Of a stretch of DNA of 64,000 nt, positions 11,771-23,523 are shown in pieces. A program made the translations under genes and the position numbers. Source of the DNA: Pestalotiopsis fici W106-1 (taxonomy: Eukaryota; Ascomycota; Sordariomycetes; Amphisphaeriales; Sporocadaceae); contig NW_006917091.1 of NCBI RefSeq assembly GCF_000516985.1, positions 882,977-946,976 on the forward strand. The letters are read 5' to 3'. Position 1 is the first letter of the stretch; every line of letters starts with the position of its first letter. The notes beneath the pieces were generated by a model. That model was not told where the DNA came from, made no database searches, and saw only the letters and a list, made by a program, of their open reading frames with translations.

Positions 11771-14025
11771 AAGGCTTCCGTGTTTGGGGTCAAGACGCCT
11801 GTAATAGTGTCAGCGTAGCACTCAGAGCTTATGAGACAACACTTTCAGGGTGAGTTGGAATTTTTCTTCTTCTTCTCTCTTTTGATCACCTTATGCATAC
11901 TTTGACGGCACAAGGTCCAGTACGCCCAAAGCCACTGCAGTTTTCATGGCTGGAGCCGGCTCAAGAAGTCTCGCAAGCATTATAGATACCGACCTTGCTG
12001 CCTGAGTGGACGAAATCATGCGCAGAATGACGACTTGCTCCGATGGCCAGACTTTGATAATAGCCACCTACCTTCCAAACGCGCTGCTGGGAAGCAGGTA
12101 GATTAGGGGATCTGTGTTGCTAAAGGTGCTGCAGCGATGGCGCAGGAGGGAGGTACCCTAAAGGACCTCTTGCTGATGAATTTGGCCCCTTTCCATTTGA
12201 AAAGGGCCAGGAACTACCGTGGTTAGCTTGTGTTTGACTTCGTGGGTCTTATGAATTCCTGAACAATACCACGTGCAATGTTTATATTAAGCAACCTGAC
12301 CGTGCGTCGTTTGGTCACTTATAATGGTTTCTATCAGGGCCTTCCTTGTCTTTCTTTCTTTGTTTTTAATATCGCTTTTTCTTGGCAGACGAATGGCTGC
12401 TGTGTTCATGCTTGAGCGCCCCAACAGACTGGCACAGGAAATCATTCACAGATGTGTATGTACGTGACTCAAACGGATTATCAACTAAGCATTTCCATTA
12501 TAATCAACCAAGCACTTCGAGACCTTCGTTGGACCGTGGGTGTCATTAACTTTTAGTGATCTACAAATTACACCTCATAGTGCGAATATGCACATCTATT
12601 TAGCATATATATACCTAGGTATGTAGTATGCAAGACATGACCATGTGGGCTTTAATCTAACTAATAATCATCGCCAGTCGGAAGATTCGAGCAGTGGCAT
12701 ATGTCGTTACCACTCCTATGCTATGACTCTTAGCTTCCAAAAATGGTCAGATGTCATCAGAAATAGCCTGGCGCCAATGTAACGAACCGTCCCCAAGAAC
12801 GACCTTAGCTCCCCTTTGCGCTCACTCGCGCGGAATCAACATGTCGAAAGCTAAACTAGCTTTACTGGAAATTGACAAGTGCTCACCAGCGTTTCTATGG
12901 GATCGCGGGTCAAATTCCGCATCGATTTAGTCCCTTTGAGAAGCGGCAACACAGATGTGCAAGCTACAATCATCCCTAGCGGGCTACCTCAAGGGGCAAT
13001 TTTCCAGTCACGTCCCTGGAGGCGCAACTCAAACCTAACAACGCCGGGATTATGGTCCTAAAGGTGAGCCAAACTGAGAGGGTCATTGAACATGGCAGAG
13101 ATTACCAGCTGACCGACAGCTCCGGAGAACCTTAAGCTCAAAGCCAAGAGACTGCAAGTCTTTCTGCATAAAAGATCCAAATTTTAAGCTTCCGAGGTAT
13201 CCCACAAGCTGGGCTCTTCCTAAACAAGGAACACGGTGATCCACTTCCACGTGCTTGCCCGTCAACGATCCTCTTTTGGCGCCGGCGGCCCGTAAAAGGA
13301 GGTCTATCGCCGGGCTCCCCACAACGGCGCTGTCAAAGTCTGTCGAGCTACCAGAAGATCCATTTCCATGCGCAGAAGCCAGGAACTCGTCTCGTCTGCC
13401 CTACCATGTCATGGATGCACTTGGCCACAATCTCGAGTACTTATCTTCCGCTCTACCCGCACCGTTTGCGCGTGTCATGTCTTGAAGGCGCGCCGCTTCT
13501 AGACTGTTGTCCCTAGTGCCCTCAATTTCTGGGTGGAATGGTATGTGATTGGCCGCATGGTTAAGATTGAAGATCTCACTGAGGCCGGTTCTCTGTCGTA
13601 CGTACCAGATCTCCGACCTTGCGAGAGCGCCACGCTGGAAACCTAGCCTTCCATCGATGGCCACCGTGACGCTATAAACGCAGTGGCGATCCAGACACTT
13701 GGCTCCGCATCTATTGTTCGAGAAGACGCCGTGCCCCGTCCAGCCCAAGCCGCTGATTTAGTTGCGGGCCAAGCTCTCAATCAATGTCGATCAGCCGAGC
13801 TCCTCTTCAGCTCTTCACGAGCACGTCGCACTTACTCGGAGGAGCTGGGTGTCATACATAGATATATAGTGGTGTGCATGTCCCTTGCATAGTTTAACGA
13901 GACTTGCTGGCGGTGGGACATCTCAGCTCGATTATCATATTATGATTGAGTAACAGCCGACGCTCCTTTTTCTATTTCCTTATCCATTGTGCTTCAACCG
14001 GGGATCCGGACGTTTAGCTTTTACC
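11771..14025. other. Gene-poor interval
   Basis: No convincing gene. Two minus-strand frames (13083-13322 and 13401-13748) have coding-like composition but no motif I recognise. A short frame near 12393-12456 resembles the start of an F-box (LERPNRLAQEIIHRC) but leads nowhere. The last part is the promoter of the rhodopsin-domain gene. Confidence 0.4.
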
Positions 14026-15334
14026 ATGGCTTCCGATACTCGAGGCCCCCAAGTGGCTGCGGTTACGTATATATTTTTGATCATGTCTACTATCGCTACG
14101 CTGCTCCGAGTATACTGCCGTGGTCGGGTGATCAAGGCATTCGCCATGGATGATTGGCTCGCTGTTCTTGCCCAGGTAGGTCCTAGACTTCTCTCCCTCG
14201 GCCATGCCCCGCTCATGCTCAGCAGCTCTTCTTCATCATCTTCTGCGCCTATGAAATACAAGGTTTTATTTATGGCACGGGGCAGCATAATAGCAACCTT
14301 TCTATGGAAAACCGCCTCAAGGCTATGCAGGTAAGCAATGTGACAGCAGCTAGGAAGAGAAAACTCTAATACGTTATAGATGTGGTGGACCTGCGAACCT
14401 CTTTACGTCCTGTGCAATATGTCCATCAAAGCCAGTATTGCCATCTTTTTGCTACGGATCTGTGTCTCCAAGGCCCACAAAATTGTTATTTGGACAGCCA
14501 TTGGCATTACTGAGCTTTATAGTTTTGCCTTTTTTATGCTTTTCGTCCTGCAATGCCGTCCCACCTCTTTGTTTTGGCTCCGATATTCCAGCGCTCCTCC
14601 CTCAGGAACTTGCCTGGACCCCTCAGTCGTTGCCAATGCTTTTTATGGTTACTCTGCTATTAGCTGTGCAACCGACTGGACATACAGTATCCTGCCAATT
14701 TTCCTTGTATGGTCGTTGCAGATGGATAGAAAGGTCAAGATCTCGGTTGCTGCAATTTTAGCTGCCGGTGTCATGTAAGACGATTCCCCTTCCTCGGCTG
14801 CTTATGCAAACGATTAACAAATGGTCCTACAGTGCCTCGAGTGCGACTATCGTACGATTTCCGTATCTACACTTTTTGACCGACACCGATGACTTCCTTT
14901 ACTCGACTTCGGATATCGCCATGTGGTCCACTATTGAGACTGGTCTCGGTATTACTGCTGCAGGAGTGGCAACTCTCCGCCCGCTTCTCAAGACCTTCTT
15001 CGGTGGCTCATCCGCGCCTGGGCACGGCACCTCGGCCCGTCAGTGGCACAGAACCGGAAGTGGCCACCCCGGCGGCGAGGACGGCTTTGATATGCACGAC
15101 CGCGGCAACAAGGACTTGGGAGTCACCACCGTCGTCGACTATGGTCGCGCTCGCGCCAAGCAGGATATTGAGAGTCAGAAGATGAAGGGCGACAATAAGT
15201 CCAATACGTCAGACCCCTGGGATGATAGCTGTAATAGCAGCCAAACAAACCTCACCATGAGCCCTGAGCAGGGCGGCAACGGATGGAACATCACTGTCAA
15301 GAAGTCAATCGTCCAGGTCAGTGATGATGCTTAA
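14026..15334 (+). CDS. Rhodopsin-domain (SAT4/PTH11-like) integral membrane protein
   Basis: Four exons, 14026..14175, 14223..14330, 14380..14774 and 14833..15334, give 384 aa; every join keeps frame and the ATG sits in ACCATGG. The second exon may begin three bases later (14226). The family pattern is clear: a first helix VTYIFLIMSTIATLLRVYCR, then AFAMDDWLAVLAQ, then GTGQHNSN, then MSIKASIAIFLLRI with the Lys-Ala-Ser of the fungal rhodopsin domain, then a loop LQCRPTSLFW and an ATDWTYSILPIFLVW helix. Seven helices are followed by a hydrophilic tail of about 125 residues rich in Gly, Ser and Asp. Members are orphan receptors or sensors at the plasma membrane; ligand unknown. No CFEM domain at the N terminus. 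Confidence 0.88.
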
Positions 15335-16906
15335 CTAAGCATTAATCACACTGATAGACGGCTTTGTGGTCTATAAAGTAGTCAAAATAATGCAGGAACA
15401 AATTATACGATTAAGCTATAAGCATTTTAATGCGCAGCTAAAAGTGCTCAGGTAGCTTTTACGCAATTATCCACTTCCATGTTGGTAAGGCGGCAGCAGA
15501 CTTACTCTAGACCGTTGATTGAGACGTCAGCTTCAAACGTACCTACCAATTGCTATGTCATATCATTCGCTCGAGTCTTTGCCGCAAATTGAAGTCCTGC
15601 GAACACACGCACACTTTCATACACGAGGGTCTCCATTCAGCGCCCCAATCGTGTCTGAGCGGGCTAATTCGTCGGCTTAGTGGTGTTGAATTAACGCTGG
15701 GACCATCAACCCACGGGTAATGTTCATTGCCCAAACCAGACATGACCCAGATACATGATAGCGAAGCTTGCAGACCAACACCCGTGGCTGCAATAATAAT
15801 AATAACAATAGTATAAAATTTTAAAAGAAAAATTGAATTTTCATATCAACCGGCCAAACGTTCAAGGCTCCCGTCTCCCTTTGCATGTCCCTACCGCCAC
15901 TGCCAGGTATAATTTACCAGACGCGCTGTTAGGTGCTAGGCACCAAACTAGGTTAGGTACTATCTTACGCAGTGCCTAACTCCCACGCAGCTACTACAGC
16001 TTTCCGCCCTCTTCTATACATCATACTTTTCCGTAACTATGTACACTTTACCCAAGTAGATTGAGCGATCTCCCTTTAGATGACTACTCTCGGGGCTTGC
16101 AGCTAGAAAAGAATACTCTTTTGCTTTATTCTGACCTCCCGTTATTTCCTACGTATACCGGTACAAGCCTAAAGGTCTCTGGCATTACACGCGCGGTGCT
16201 CTCAACTGCACAAAAGTCGCCGACTGGTTGGCAAAAGCCACCCACCAGACTCACCCCTGCACACACTCAAAGATCTCCGGCCTGACATCATGCTTGAAGG
16301 TTATGCATCAAGGGATTTGAAAGGAAACGTTGAAGGGTGCCTACCTAACTCGCAGGTAGACAATTGGCAATATTCTGCGCTGTCGAATCAAAAAGGGACA
16401 TCAATTACCACTATGCAGGGTGGGGTGGGGTCGTTATATCGAATAAATGGCAAGTCGCCGCAAATCATTCTGTATTGAGCCATTTTCAATGCAACCGTAC
16501 CACAGATGCTGTGCGACAATGACGTCAATGCCACATCTGGCCGAAGGTTTTCATCGAATTCCAACGGTTCAAATAGCAAGATCCTTCCACAACCTTACCA
16601 ATATTATTGATGAGGACAAGTCGTGACACATTAAAAGGAAAAAATGCCGAATCCGACAGCACTTCTCGATTCAGAAGGAAAACTTGTGACAAGAGACACG
16701 CCCGGGCTCGGCGAAGCATTATTACTTTACCTTGGAGCCGCCACATCTTTGATCGGTCACCTGACACATTTCATTGCTTCCGTCGCGGTTGAAAAACCAT
16801 TGCGTGATGGCGTGCTACTAAGGCGTCCAAGAGAACTGTTCGAGGTGGAAATCCGTCCACGATTCTGTGGTTAGACAGGTGCTAATACTTACTGAAGTCC
16901 AAACAG
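15335..16906. other. Intergenic, probable missing first exon of the next gene
   Basis: A short ATA/ATAAT microsatellite lies near 15790-15815. The frame starting ATGCCGAATCC at 16644 could be a first exon of the HET gene downstream, but no donor of the right phase was found. Confidence 0.4.
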
Positions 16907-19471
16907 GCAGAGAAGCACCCAGAACGAAAATTCAAGTATGAGTCGCTGCCTTCACGTTCTAGTATACGCCTGCTCAAAATCGAACCTGGCTGGTCCACTG
17001 AAGTCATACGATGCTCGCTACGTACGGTGGAATTGAACGGACACCACCAGTATACGGCCTTGTCCTATACATGGAAGGAAGAATTGTCAATCATGGATCG
17101 GATCGTGCTTCGTCTGGGAAAATCTCTTGGCGTCCTTAGCGACAAAGAGACAGAGCATATCATCCTATGTAATGGTATGGTCATGAAAATTCACCCAGCA
17201 TTGTATGGTGTTCTCTTACACCTGCGAAAATATCGTACTGATGGAGAATATTGGATTGATCGTATCTGTATCAATCAGGGTCTTAATGCGGAAAAAAGCG
17301 CTCAGGTACAGATGATGGGTGAGATATACGCGGGCGCCGAGATGACACTGGCATGGCTTGGGCCTGTACCAACGTTTCTGACCCGTGGCTTTGAAAATAT
17401 GAACCGTGTCATCGCCAACTACAAATCCCGCAATCCCGAAGCGCCATGGTTAGTGCTCACCGACCCCAAAGATAACCAAATTGCATCATCAAAGACAGAA
17501 GGCTCATTGGTTCTTGGTGCATTGTTACATATCGCTTCGCGTGGTTACTTTGGCCGAATCTGGGTACTGCAAGAGCTTGCACTTGCGCCCAAGGTAGTCT
17601 TTCATCTGGGAAAGTACCAGTTTCAGCCAGGTGATATATCTGAGTTGCTCGAGGTCATCGATTGGCCACGGGCCAAAGCAACGGTCGATGTTGACATGTC
17701 TTGTGAGCAGAAGATATCCTCGGAAATAGAAACTGGCATCGCTGCAGCGGCGTCTATGATCTCCAGATTATGTATACCAAATTGGATCAAGCAGGTCAAA
17801 ACTTTGCCAACTTTTCGAGTCAAAGAGGCAAACAACGCAGAAGATGGAAAGTGGTCATTACACGAATGGCTAGAAGCTTGCATACATAGACACGCACGCG
17901 ACAACAAAGACTTGGTGTTCGCTGGCCTGTCACTCATCCGAAACGACCTATTAGAGATCCGACAGGACCTTCTTCTGGATGATCCGACCCCACCACCGCT
18001 GCCGCCCCGACGTGATTCCCTTCAAGTACACAATACGCTGCTTGAGGAGCAGATTCCACCGCCTCTGCCGCCCCGACCCGAAGCACTGCAGTTTCAACGT
18101 GATCCAAACCTTCCTGTTATTAGCTCGCCACAATCGCTGCCACAAATTGCATTGCTTGGGATTCACCCCGAGGCCAACTTTGAGAGGCCGCGAACAGGAA
18201 TGATCGACTGTGTAGGTCCAGAAGAGACTTCTATCGGGGGATCTAGCAAAAACGTCAGACTATGGCCCGCGTTACATGCAGCCTATGATGCTTCAGAGCA
18301 GGAGGTCTTACTCAATCTTGCAGCTTGCGTCCTGTCCGGGCCGGATGGCTTGAAACTGTTATCTTTCAGCTCAATGTTGCGCGACCAGTCGATTGAGTGG
18401 GAACCAAGCGGCACCCCTTCGTGGGTCCCCACGGTGAATACAAAGCCGCCCCTGCTTATGGAGGAGGAACTGAACGACAATCTGGGTGGAGACTTCTCGG
18501 CTGTGTCAAGCCTTCAGAATGACCCCAAAATCTCTCACGACGGGCGCAGTCTGAACCTCGATGGATGCAAGATAGGCAAAGTCCAGGAGTTGTTTGATCC
18601 ATTCTTCCTTGAGTGTGACACACTGGCTAAGGTCGAAAGTGCTATCGAGATTCTGAGAGTACTTATTCATCATTGTCCCAAAGCAAAATCGGTCATGGTT
18701 GCATTTACAAATTCAAGTACCTACGGGGCCTGCAGACACAGTCTTAAAGATATCCAAGGGCTGACTCTAGGGGTCTGCTCTGCAATGGACGTTTGCCTGA
18801 AGAAGTCTTTGGACTGGATAGATAAGAAGCTTTCCGACAGCGGCGAACAATCCCTATCTTTAAACGAAAAGCTGCATTCTTTGCCACAGTCAGATACATC
18901 CAAGGAGGCACCAAATGGCACTGGAGATTCTCAGCAGAGGGTTGCTGAATTTACGCACAAAGCGACTGAATTGAGGCAAACACTTCTTTCTACTTATATG
19001 GACTTTAGAGAGGCATATCCGGAAGCTCCATGGCCGGAACTGGAGCTGAACACACCTCAACGCGATCCGGAAGAAGAGACAGAAGTGACAATAGCCCAAG
19101 TACAGGTCACAAAGTGGTCTGTTTCATATTTGGTCTGTCACGAGATGTTCATCACCGATACCGGTTACATTGGTGCCACTGCCAGTTGTCAAATCGCCCA
19201 TGACGACGAGGTCATGTTGATAAAAGGCGCCCATATACCCTATGCGTTTCGTCGCGTAGATGACGCGATTGCTATAAGGATCCAAGAAATCGAAATGATA
19301 GACATGGAAAAGGAACCGGCGAAGTCCAACGAAGAGATTCAGAGATTAATGGGGGAAATGGGGAAGAAGGATGGATGGGTGCTTGTGGGCGAGGTTTATG
19401 TGGACGGTGTTATGGATGGTGAGGCGGTCGACGAGTATGCAGACCGGTTCGAGCGGTTGACTATCTTCTGA
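16907..19471 (+). CDS. HET-domain protein with proline-rich insert (5' end unresolved)
   Basis: The main exon begins after an acceptor (AAACAG) at 16906 and is open for 855 codons to the stop at 19471; the first exon is not resolved. The N-terminal HET signature is typical: YESLPSRSSIRLLKIEPG, then YTALSYTW, then LCNG near residue 90, then YWIDRICINQ, then MGEIYAGAEMTLAWLGP. The far C terminus carries the matching tail motif GWVLVGEVYVDGVMDGEA. Between them sits an unusual insert with two PPPLPPR boxes about 25 codons apart (17990-18080), a class II SH3-ligand pattern. No frameshift. The role is presumably non-self recognition or regulated cell death; the proline boxes suggest an SH3 partner, which is inference. 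Confidence 0.85.
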   Translation, partial: AEKHPERKFKYESLPSRSSIRLLKIEPGWSTEVIRCSLRTVELNGHHQYTALSYTWKEELSIMDRIVLRLGKSLGVLSDKETEHIILCNGMVMKIHPALYGVLLHLRKYRTDGEYWIDRICINQGLNAEKSAQVQMMGEIYAGAEMTLAWLGPVPTFLTRGFENMNRVIANYKSRNPEAPWLVLTDPKDNQIASSKTEGSLVLGALLHIASRGYFGRIWVLQELALAPKVVFHLGKYQFQPGDISELLEVIDWPRAKATVDVDMSCEQKISSEIETGIAAAASMISRLCIPNWIKQVKTLPTFRVKEANNAEDGKWSLHEWLEACIHRHARDNKDLVFAGLSLIRNDLLEIRQDLLLDDPTPPPLPPRRDSLQVHNTLLEEQIPPPLPPRPEALQFQRDPNLPVISSPQSLPQIALLGIHPEANFERPRTGMIDCVGPEETSIGGSSKNVRLWPALHAAYDASEQEVLLNLAACVLSGPDGLKLLSFSSMLRDQSIEWEPSGTPSWVPTVNTKPPLLMEEELNDNLGGDFSAVSSLQNDPKISHDGRSLNLDGCKIGKVQELFDPFFLECDTLAKVESAIEILRVLIHHCPKAKSVMVAFTNSSTYGACRHSLKDIQGLTLGVCSAMDVCLKKSLDWIDKKLSDSGEQSLSLNEKLHSLPQSDTSKEAPNGTGDSQQRVAEFTHKATELRQTLLSTYMDFREAYPEAPWPELELNTPQRDPEEETEVTIAQVQVTKWSVSYLVCHEMFITDTGYIGATASCQIAHDDEVMLIKGAHIPYAFRRVDDAIAIRIQEIEMIDMEKEPAKSNEEIQRLMGEMGKKDGWVLVGEVYVDGVMDGEAVDEYADRFERLTIF

Positions 19472-20067
19472 TCTCGCATTTCGTACGTTTTTGGCCTCTG
19501 CTTTAATTTCAGATTATGATGCCTATTCGTCGTAAGTCCGTCTATGGACATGGGTAATTATAAACCGTATGGTCCGTGTGGAAATCATGAGAAACCGTCC
19601 ATCTGTCTTAATGACCAAGATAATCCAATATGACTGTTGAACAGCAACAAACTCTTTGGGTTGGCGACGTATGCAAAAAGATATATTGCACACGTTTGGC
19701 TAATAATTATAAACTTGAATCATTACAACCACATCGAGCTGGGGCAGAGGCGTGGTCGAAAAAAGCATATGTTCCGTATCCCGTACTTTCAAATACCCTG
19801 CAATTCCTGATGCGCTCCGAATTCACTCTAATCACGAAAACATTTGCTTACTTTGTTGTCCTTGTAAGCCTAATTTTATCACTTAATCGTTGATATGACT
19901 CAGCATGTCTCCTATTTCAGCCTCATCACGCCCGTAACGGTCCAAGCTAAGATCTCAGCGCCACGGACTTGAGAGTCTAACCAGAGCTTCCTCCATTATT
20001 GTCAATTTCTCCTCTAAGCTCCGGAATATCGTTAATATTTCTAGGTTTGGTTCGAACAACGTCCCAA
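19472..20067. other. Intergenic between convergent HET genes
   Basis: The two HET genes converge here. Nothing beyond AT-rich 3' flanks is visible. Confidence 0.5.
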
Positions 20068-22419
20068 TCATATCATCTTGACAAGTTGTGTCTTCAACTC
20101 TGGCTGTATCTCTCTCAAAGCCGCGACATGATCAACTACCTGCGGATCTCTATCATTGCGGATCATCAAGGGTATATTTGTCAATCGTCTCCAGCTGTCA
20201 TCGCCTTGCACACTCTCGAGCAGTAAAAAACACATGCTAATACTTGTCTGATGTGAAAGCCGACATCGAAGCAACTGGAGAATAGAGAATCGCTGCCCCG
20301 GGTAGCCCTGGTGCTTTTGCCTGTATTCATTGTTGTCAGAGCCTCGCGGCCCACGAAAACGGGCGTGAATGATTTTCATCAGTGCAGGAAACCGCGATGT
20401 TGACTGCTCAGTGGCACCAACGACGCTCTCGCAATCCAGGATGAGAAATGGCGCTCCGAGAGTTATGCTCCCTCCGGTCAAGGCACCGAAACGGTCACTC
20501 GTGGCAAATTCGAGCTTGATATCGATCAGCTTTGCAAAGGGTTTTATATGATCAAACTGTGTTTGACCCTCAAAAAGGACCTTTTGTCCGAGAATGCTGG
20601 CCCAACTCCACGACGGAGCAAGGTACTGCTTCGGCAACGAGGGGGGATCTTCCAAGTAACCATCAGAGCGCTTCTTTCTTAACTCGCCTCTATTCTGCAT
20701 TTCACTTATTAGCTCCGATATACCAGAGACCCATAAATCAATCGGTGTGCATGCTCGCAGCATGAAAGAAGGCAGGAACATGCTTACCCAGCTGAGCCCC
20801 TGTATAATGTCCATCTTCCAAAGACCTGCGACGTAAGTATCACCTGTAGCTCGTTGAAATTCGCTCGCAAGTCCCGACAATGCGGGAAGTACATCAGTAG
20901 GGTTTGTGAGTGCTCGAGAAGAATAGTTTTGAATAATTTGTCCCCAAAAGTCAAAATGCGAATACGCTGTGGGCTGGGCTGGCGGCTTGAATTCGCCTTG
21001 TAGAGTAAATGGAGTGTAGGGTAAGGCCCTCCAACGCAGAGTTTCCATGTCTCTAGCCTGGAGCATGTTCGTTATAGAAGGCCACCGGAATGTAATGGCC
21101 AGCGGGACATGAAGTCTTTTAAGGGCAGGGAGCAGTCGCCTCTTCCATTGGGGAAACATCCGTTGACGCAACTTCTGGATGTACTCCTTGCTGCGATAGA
21201 TGTCTGCAATTCTTAGAAACCGCCCTCCTTCGTCAACACTGCCCTTTGGACACTCGAAACATATTTGTTGATGGCTGAACCATAGTGTGCGAGGTGCCAG
21301 GAGGGTCTCTTGTAAAACCCAGCCTCTGGTGTTCAGTGCACCAAGGTGCATTTTATCATCCCATAGCTCCGTTCCTGGTCGCAAAAACACCTTTGGCGCA
21401 GGAGTAGCTCCGTTTGTCCAATCAAGCCAGCACTGCGGATAATTTCCTTGCGTCCTATCCCGAAAGATGCCCTCGCCAGTTGTGGAAGCGCACGCCGCCG
21501 CAATCGTTACGACGGCGCCTGTGTAGACATGCCGCATCCGACTCGCCTCGGAAGCCCAATCCTGCGCCGAGTCTTGTATAATGCACAATGCATCGATCCA
21601 AATATACCGGATGCCGAGCGCTTTCACAATAAGAATAGCATGGCGTAGCGTGGGCGGAAAGTCATTCAAGGGTAGACCTGCGCGGAATGATTGTTCAGTG
21701 GCTGTTGTGAGTGTAAAGTCACTGTGACCGCCCCAACAATAGGACAGCGCCGCGTAGACATCCCGCCGCCCGCCGCCATCGACGAGTTTAGGGTCGCTTC
21801 CTGCTGTGTCAATGATTCTCGTGGGCAGCTCCGATGAATGAGGATATTGTAAAGAGCACGAATCATGGGTACTCATGCAGTTCCCGAGTAGTGTGGCTGC
21901 CAACTGTAGGCATTCAGCTGATCCCGAGTTGCTATATATGGACCGAGCAAGTAAATGTTGGTGATCTGATGGTTCCCGGCCCCTCGTCGCACAGACTTCA
22001 AAGGAGGCTAGAGTGCGCATTTGCACCAGGCCTTGCTTGGAGACGTGGCTTGTATGGCCGTCTCCGTTCTGAACGGCCGCAACATGCGGTAGCCCATGGA
22101 GAGTTGCATCCCACGCCGCAGTCCCGAGGAATATCTGCTGCGCGCTTGTGCCTTGACTCAACAAATCGTCCGTCAGATCATTCGGGTGTGATCTTCCGAC
22201 GTGCGATTGCCATATGAAGCTGCAAAGCTCACAGCCGGTGGCTGCTGATGCACGCAGAGAAAGAAGATTTGCATGGTGTTTGAAAAAGTAAGGAATAGCC
22301 GGGCGAAGGTTCTCAAGAGTTTCGGGCGAGGTGGGATCGTTGAAGCCTTTAGGTGGTTGGGTTACTGCCTTCAATAGTAGCGCTCGCACATTAAAGTTGA
22401 CGCAAATGGAGCACAACAT
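20068..22419 (-). CDS. HET-domain protein, single exon
   Basis: One open frame of 783 aa, start ATG at 22419 (MLCSICVNFNVRAL). It begins with a CSICxxF segment and TGCELCSFIW, followed by the HET core YAALSYCWGG, FPPTLRHAILIVKALGI, YIWIDALCIIQDS and WASEASRMRHVYTGAVVTIA, then RGWVLQETLLAPRTLWFS and APSWSWASI. Order and spacing match full-length family members, with no break. Third HET gene in 16 kb. Likely a cytosolic incompatibility or programmed-cell-death effector; specificity is unknown. Confidence 0.9.
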   Translation of the reverse strand: MLCSICVNFNVRALLLKAVTQPPKGFNDPTSPETLENLRPAIPYFFKHHANLLSLRASAATGCELCSFIWQSHVGRSHPNDLTDDLLSQGTSAQQIFLGTAAWDATLHGLPHVAAVQNGDGHTSHVSKQGLVQMRTLASFEVCATRGREPSDHQHLLARSIYSNSGSAECLQLAATLLGNCMSTHDSCSLQYPHSSELPTRIIDTAGSDPKLVDGGGRRDVYAALSYCWGGHSDFTLTTATEQSFRAGLPLNDFPPTLRHAILIVKALGIRYIWIDALCIIQDSAQDWASEASRMRHVYTGAVVTIAAACASTTGEGIFRDRTQGNYPQCWLDWTNGATPAPKVFLRPGTELWDDKMHLGALNTRGWVLQETLLAPRTLWFSHQQICFECPKGSVDEGGRFLRIADIYRSKEYIQKLRQRMFPQWKRRLLPALKRLHVPLAITFRWPSITNMLQARDMETLRWRALPYTPFTLQGEFKPPAQPTAYSHFDFWGQIIQNYSSRALTNPTDVLPALSGLASEFQRATGDTYVAGLWKMDIIQGLSWVSMFLPSFMLRACTPIDLWVSGISELISEMQNRGELRKKRSDGYLEDPPSLPKQYLAPSWSWASILGQKVLFEGQTQFDHIKPFAKLIDIKLEFATSDRFGALTGGSITLGAPFLILDCESVVGATEQSTSRFPALMKIIHARFRGPRGSDNNEYRQKHQGYPGQRFSILQLLRCRLSHQTSISMCFLLLESVQGDDSWRRLTNIPLMIRNDRDPQVVDHVAALREIQPELKTQLVKMI

Positions 22420-23523
22420 TTTAGTCTGGAGACACTAATTTTAGGCCCTGGCGTTGGGTGACCGGAATTATGGCCCAGCACGACAACAGCCGTTGTGTAT
22501 AATGCTAGAGGTTAGAGATGACTCTATGATCTATTGCGAAGATAAAGGTCATTTTCAAGAGCGCGGAACTAGGCTTCCGTCTACTAGAGAAACGCCCGGC
22601 TGAAAGGCTCAGTTCAGCTCCGGTCACTTGATATAATCATTCATTCAAACTGTTGTATATATAACATTGCAATTGAATGAGCCGTCACATACGACCATAC
22701 GCACTAGAATATACGGCATCCCGTCCGCTCTGCCCTAGTCAAACTGGTGACGGCCGAATCAGTACTCAGGTCGGTGACGACTGGGGAATCCTCGGTGTTG
22801 TATGTTTTTACTCTTCTTTGAAAGATTTTATTTTTATTTTTTCTAGAATGAATATGACTTCTGCTTTTGTTAATTGATGATTTTTATCAAGTTCGAGGCG
22901 CGGCATGGTTAGGTATTTGAGTGCAGGTAAACCTTGCCGTATTGCTGCATGCTTAGACCGTTCGCGTACAGGGTTCTGGCGCTAAGGATCTCCCTGAGCA
23001 CCTACCTTGACTTCCAACTTTTGACCATACAATATCATCCCGACCAGTAATAGTCGTTCAAATATTTGTCATCTATGTACCTTCCCATCATTTATTTATT
23101 GCCATGGCACAAATACACGCCAAGCTAGCCGCAAAATAGGCATGCATTTCTGAAGAAAATGGATGTTTCCTGAATTGTTCGTAGGACACGGTAATGAATA
23201 GGCCAAAGTCTTCCTGAGCGAAAACATTAACGCCAAAACATTATCTAGATTGGTAAGCACCAGTACCGCTGTGCTGTAAGTATTCTACCTTCTCCGACCT
23301 GGACGTATGACTGATATTCTTGATCCCGTCAAGCATGTAGCGAGGCGGACTCACTGACGACGCTGGTGGTAGTAGTGTAGTAAAGGCACGCTACCAAGGA
23401 AGTAAGAGAGAGATAAGCGCCTACCATTCGCGAGTAAGACGAGGTAAAGTAGGAGTTACTGGCACTTTGCAGCTCAATTCGGTAAGATATACCCCGATGT
23501 CGTAGGTGCACAGTCAAACCAGC
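22420..23523. other. Gene-poor, possibly degenerate upstream exons of the next relic
   Basis: No clean frame. If the Diels-Alderase relic downstream was once full length (family about 370-400 aa), its N-terminal half should have lain in roughly 22.9-23.6 kb. I could not read it. Confidence 0.4.

Noticed and set aside
12393..12456. Short stretch resembling an F-box N terminus before a GTATGT donor.
   Set aside because: No following exon with F-box or repeat sequence could be found.
13083..13748. Two minus-strand frames of 79 and 115 codons with fairly protein-like composition.
   Set aside because: No recognisable family, no splice signals linking them, and no start context that I can defend.
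16644..16874. A 76-codon frame that might be the first exon of the 16.9-kb HET gene.
   Set aside because: No GT donor of the phase needed to join the main exon, and its sequence is unlike HET N termini.
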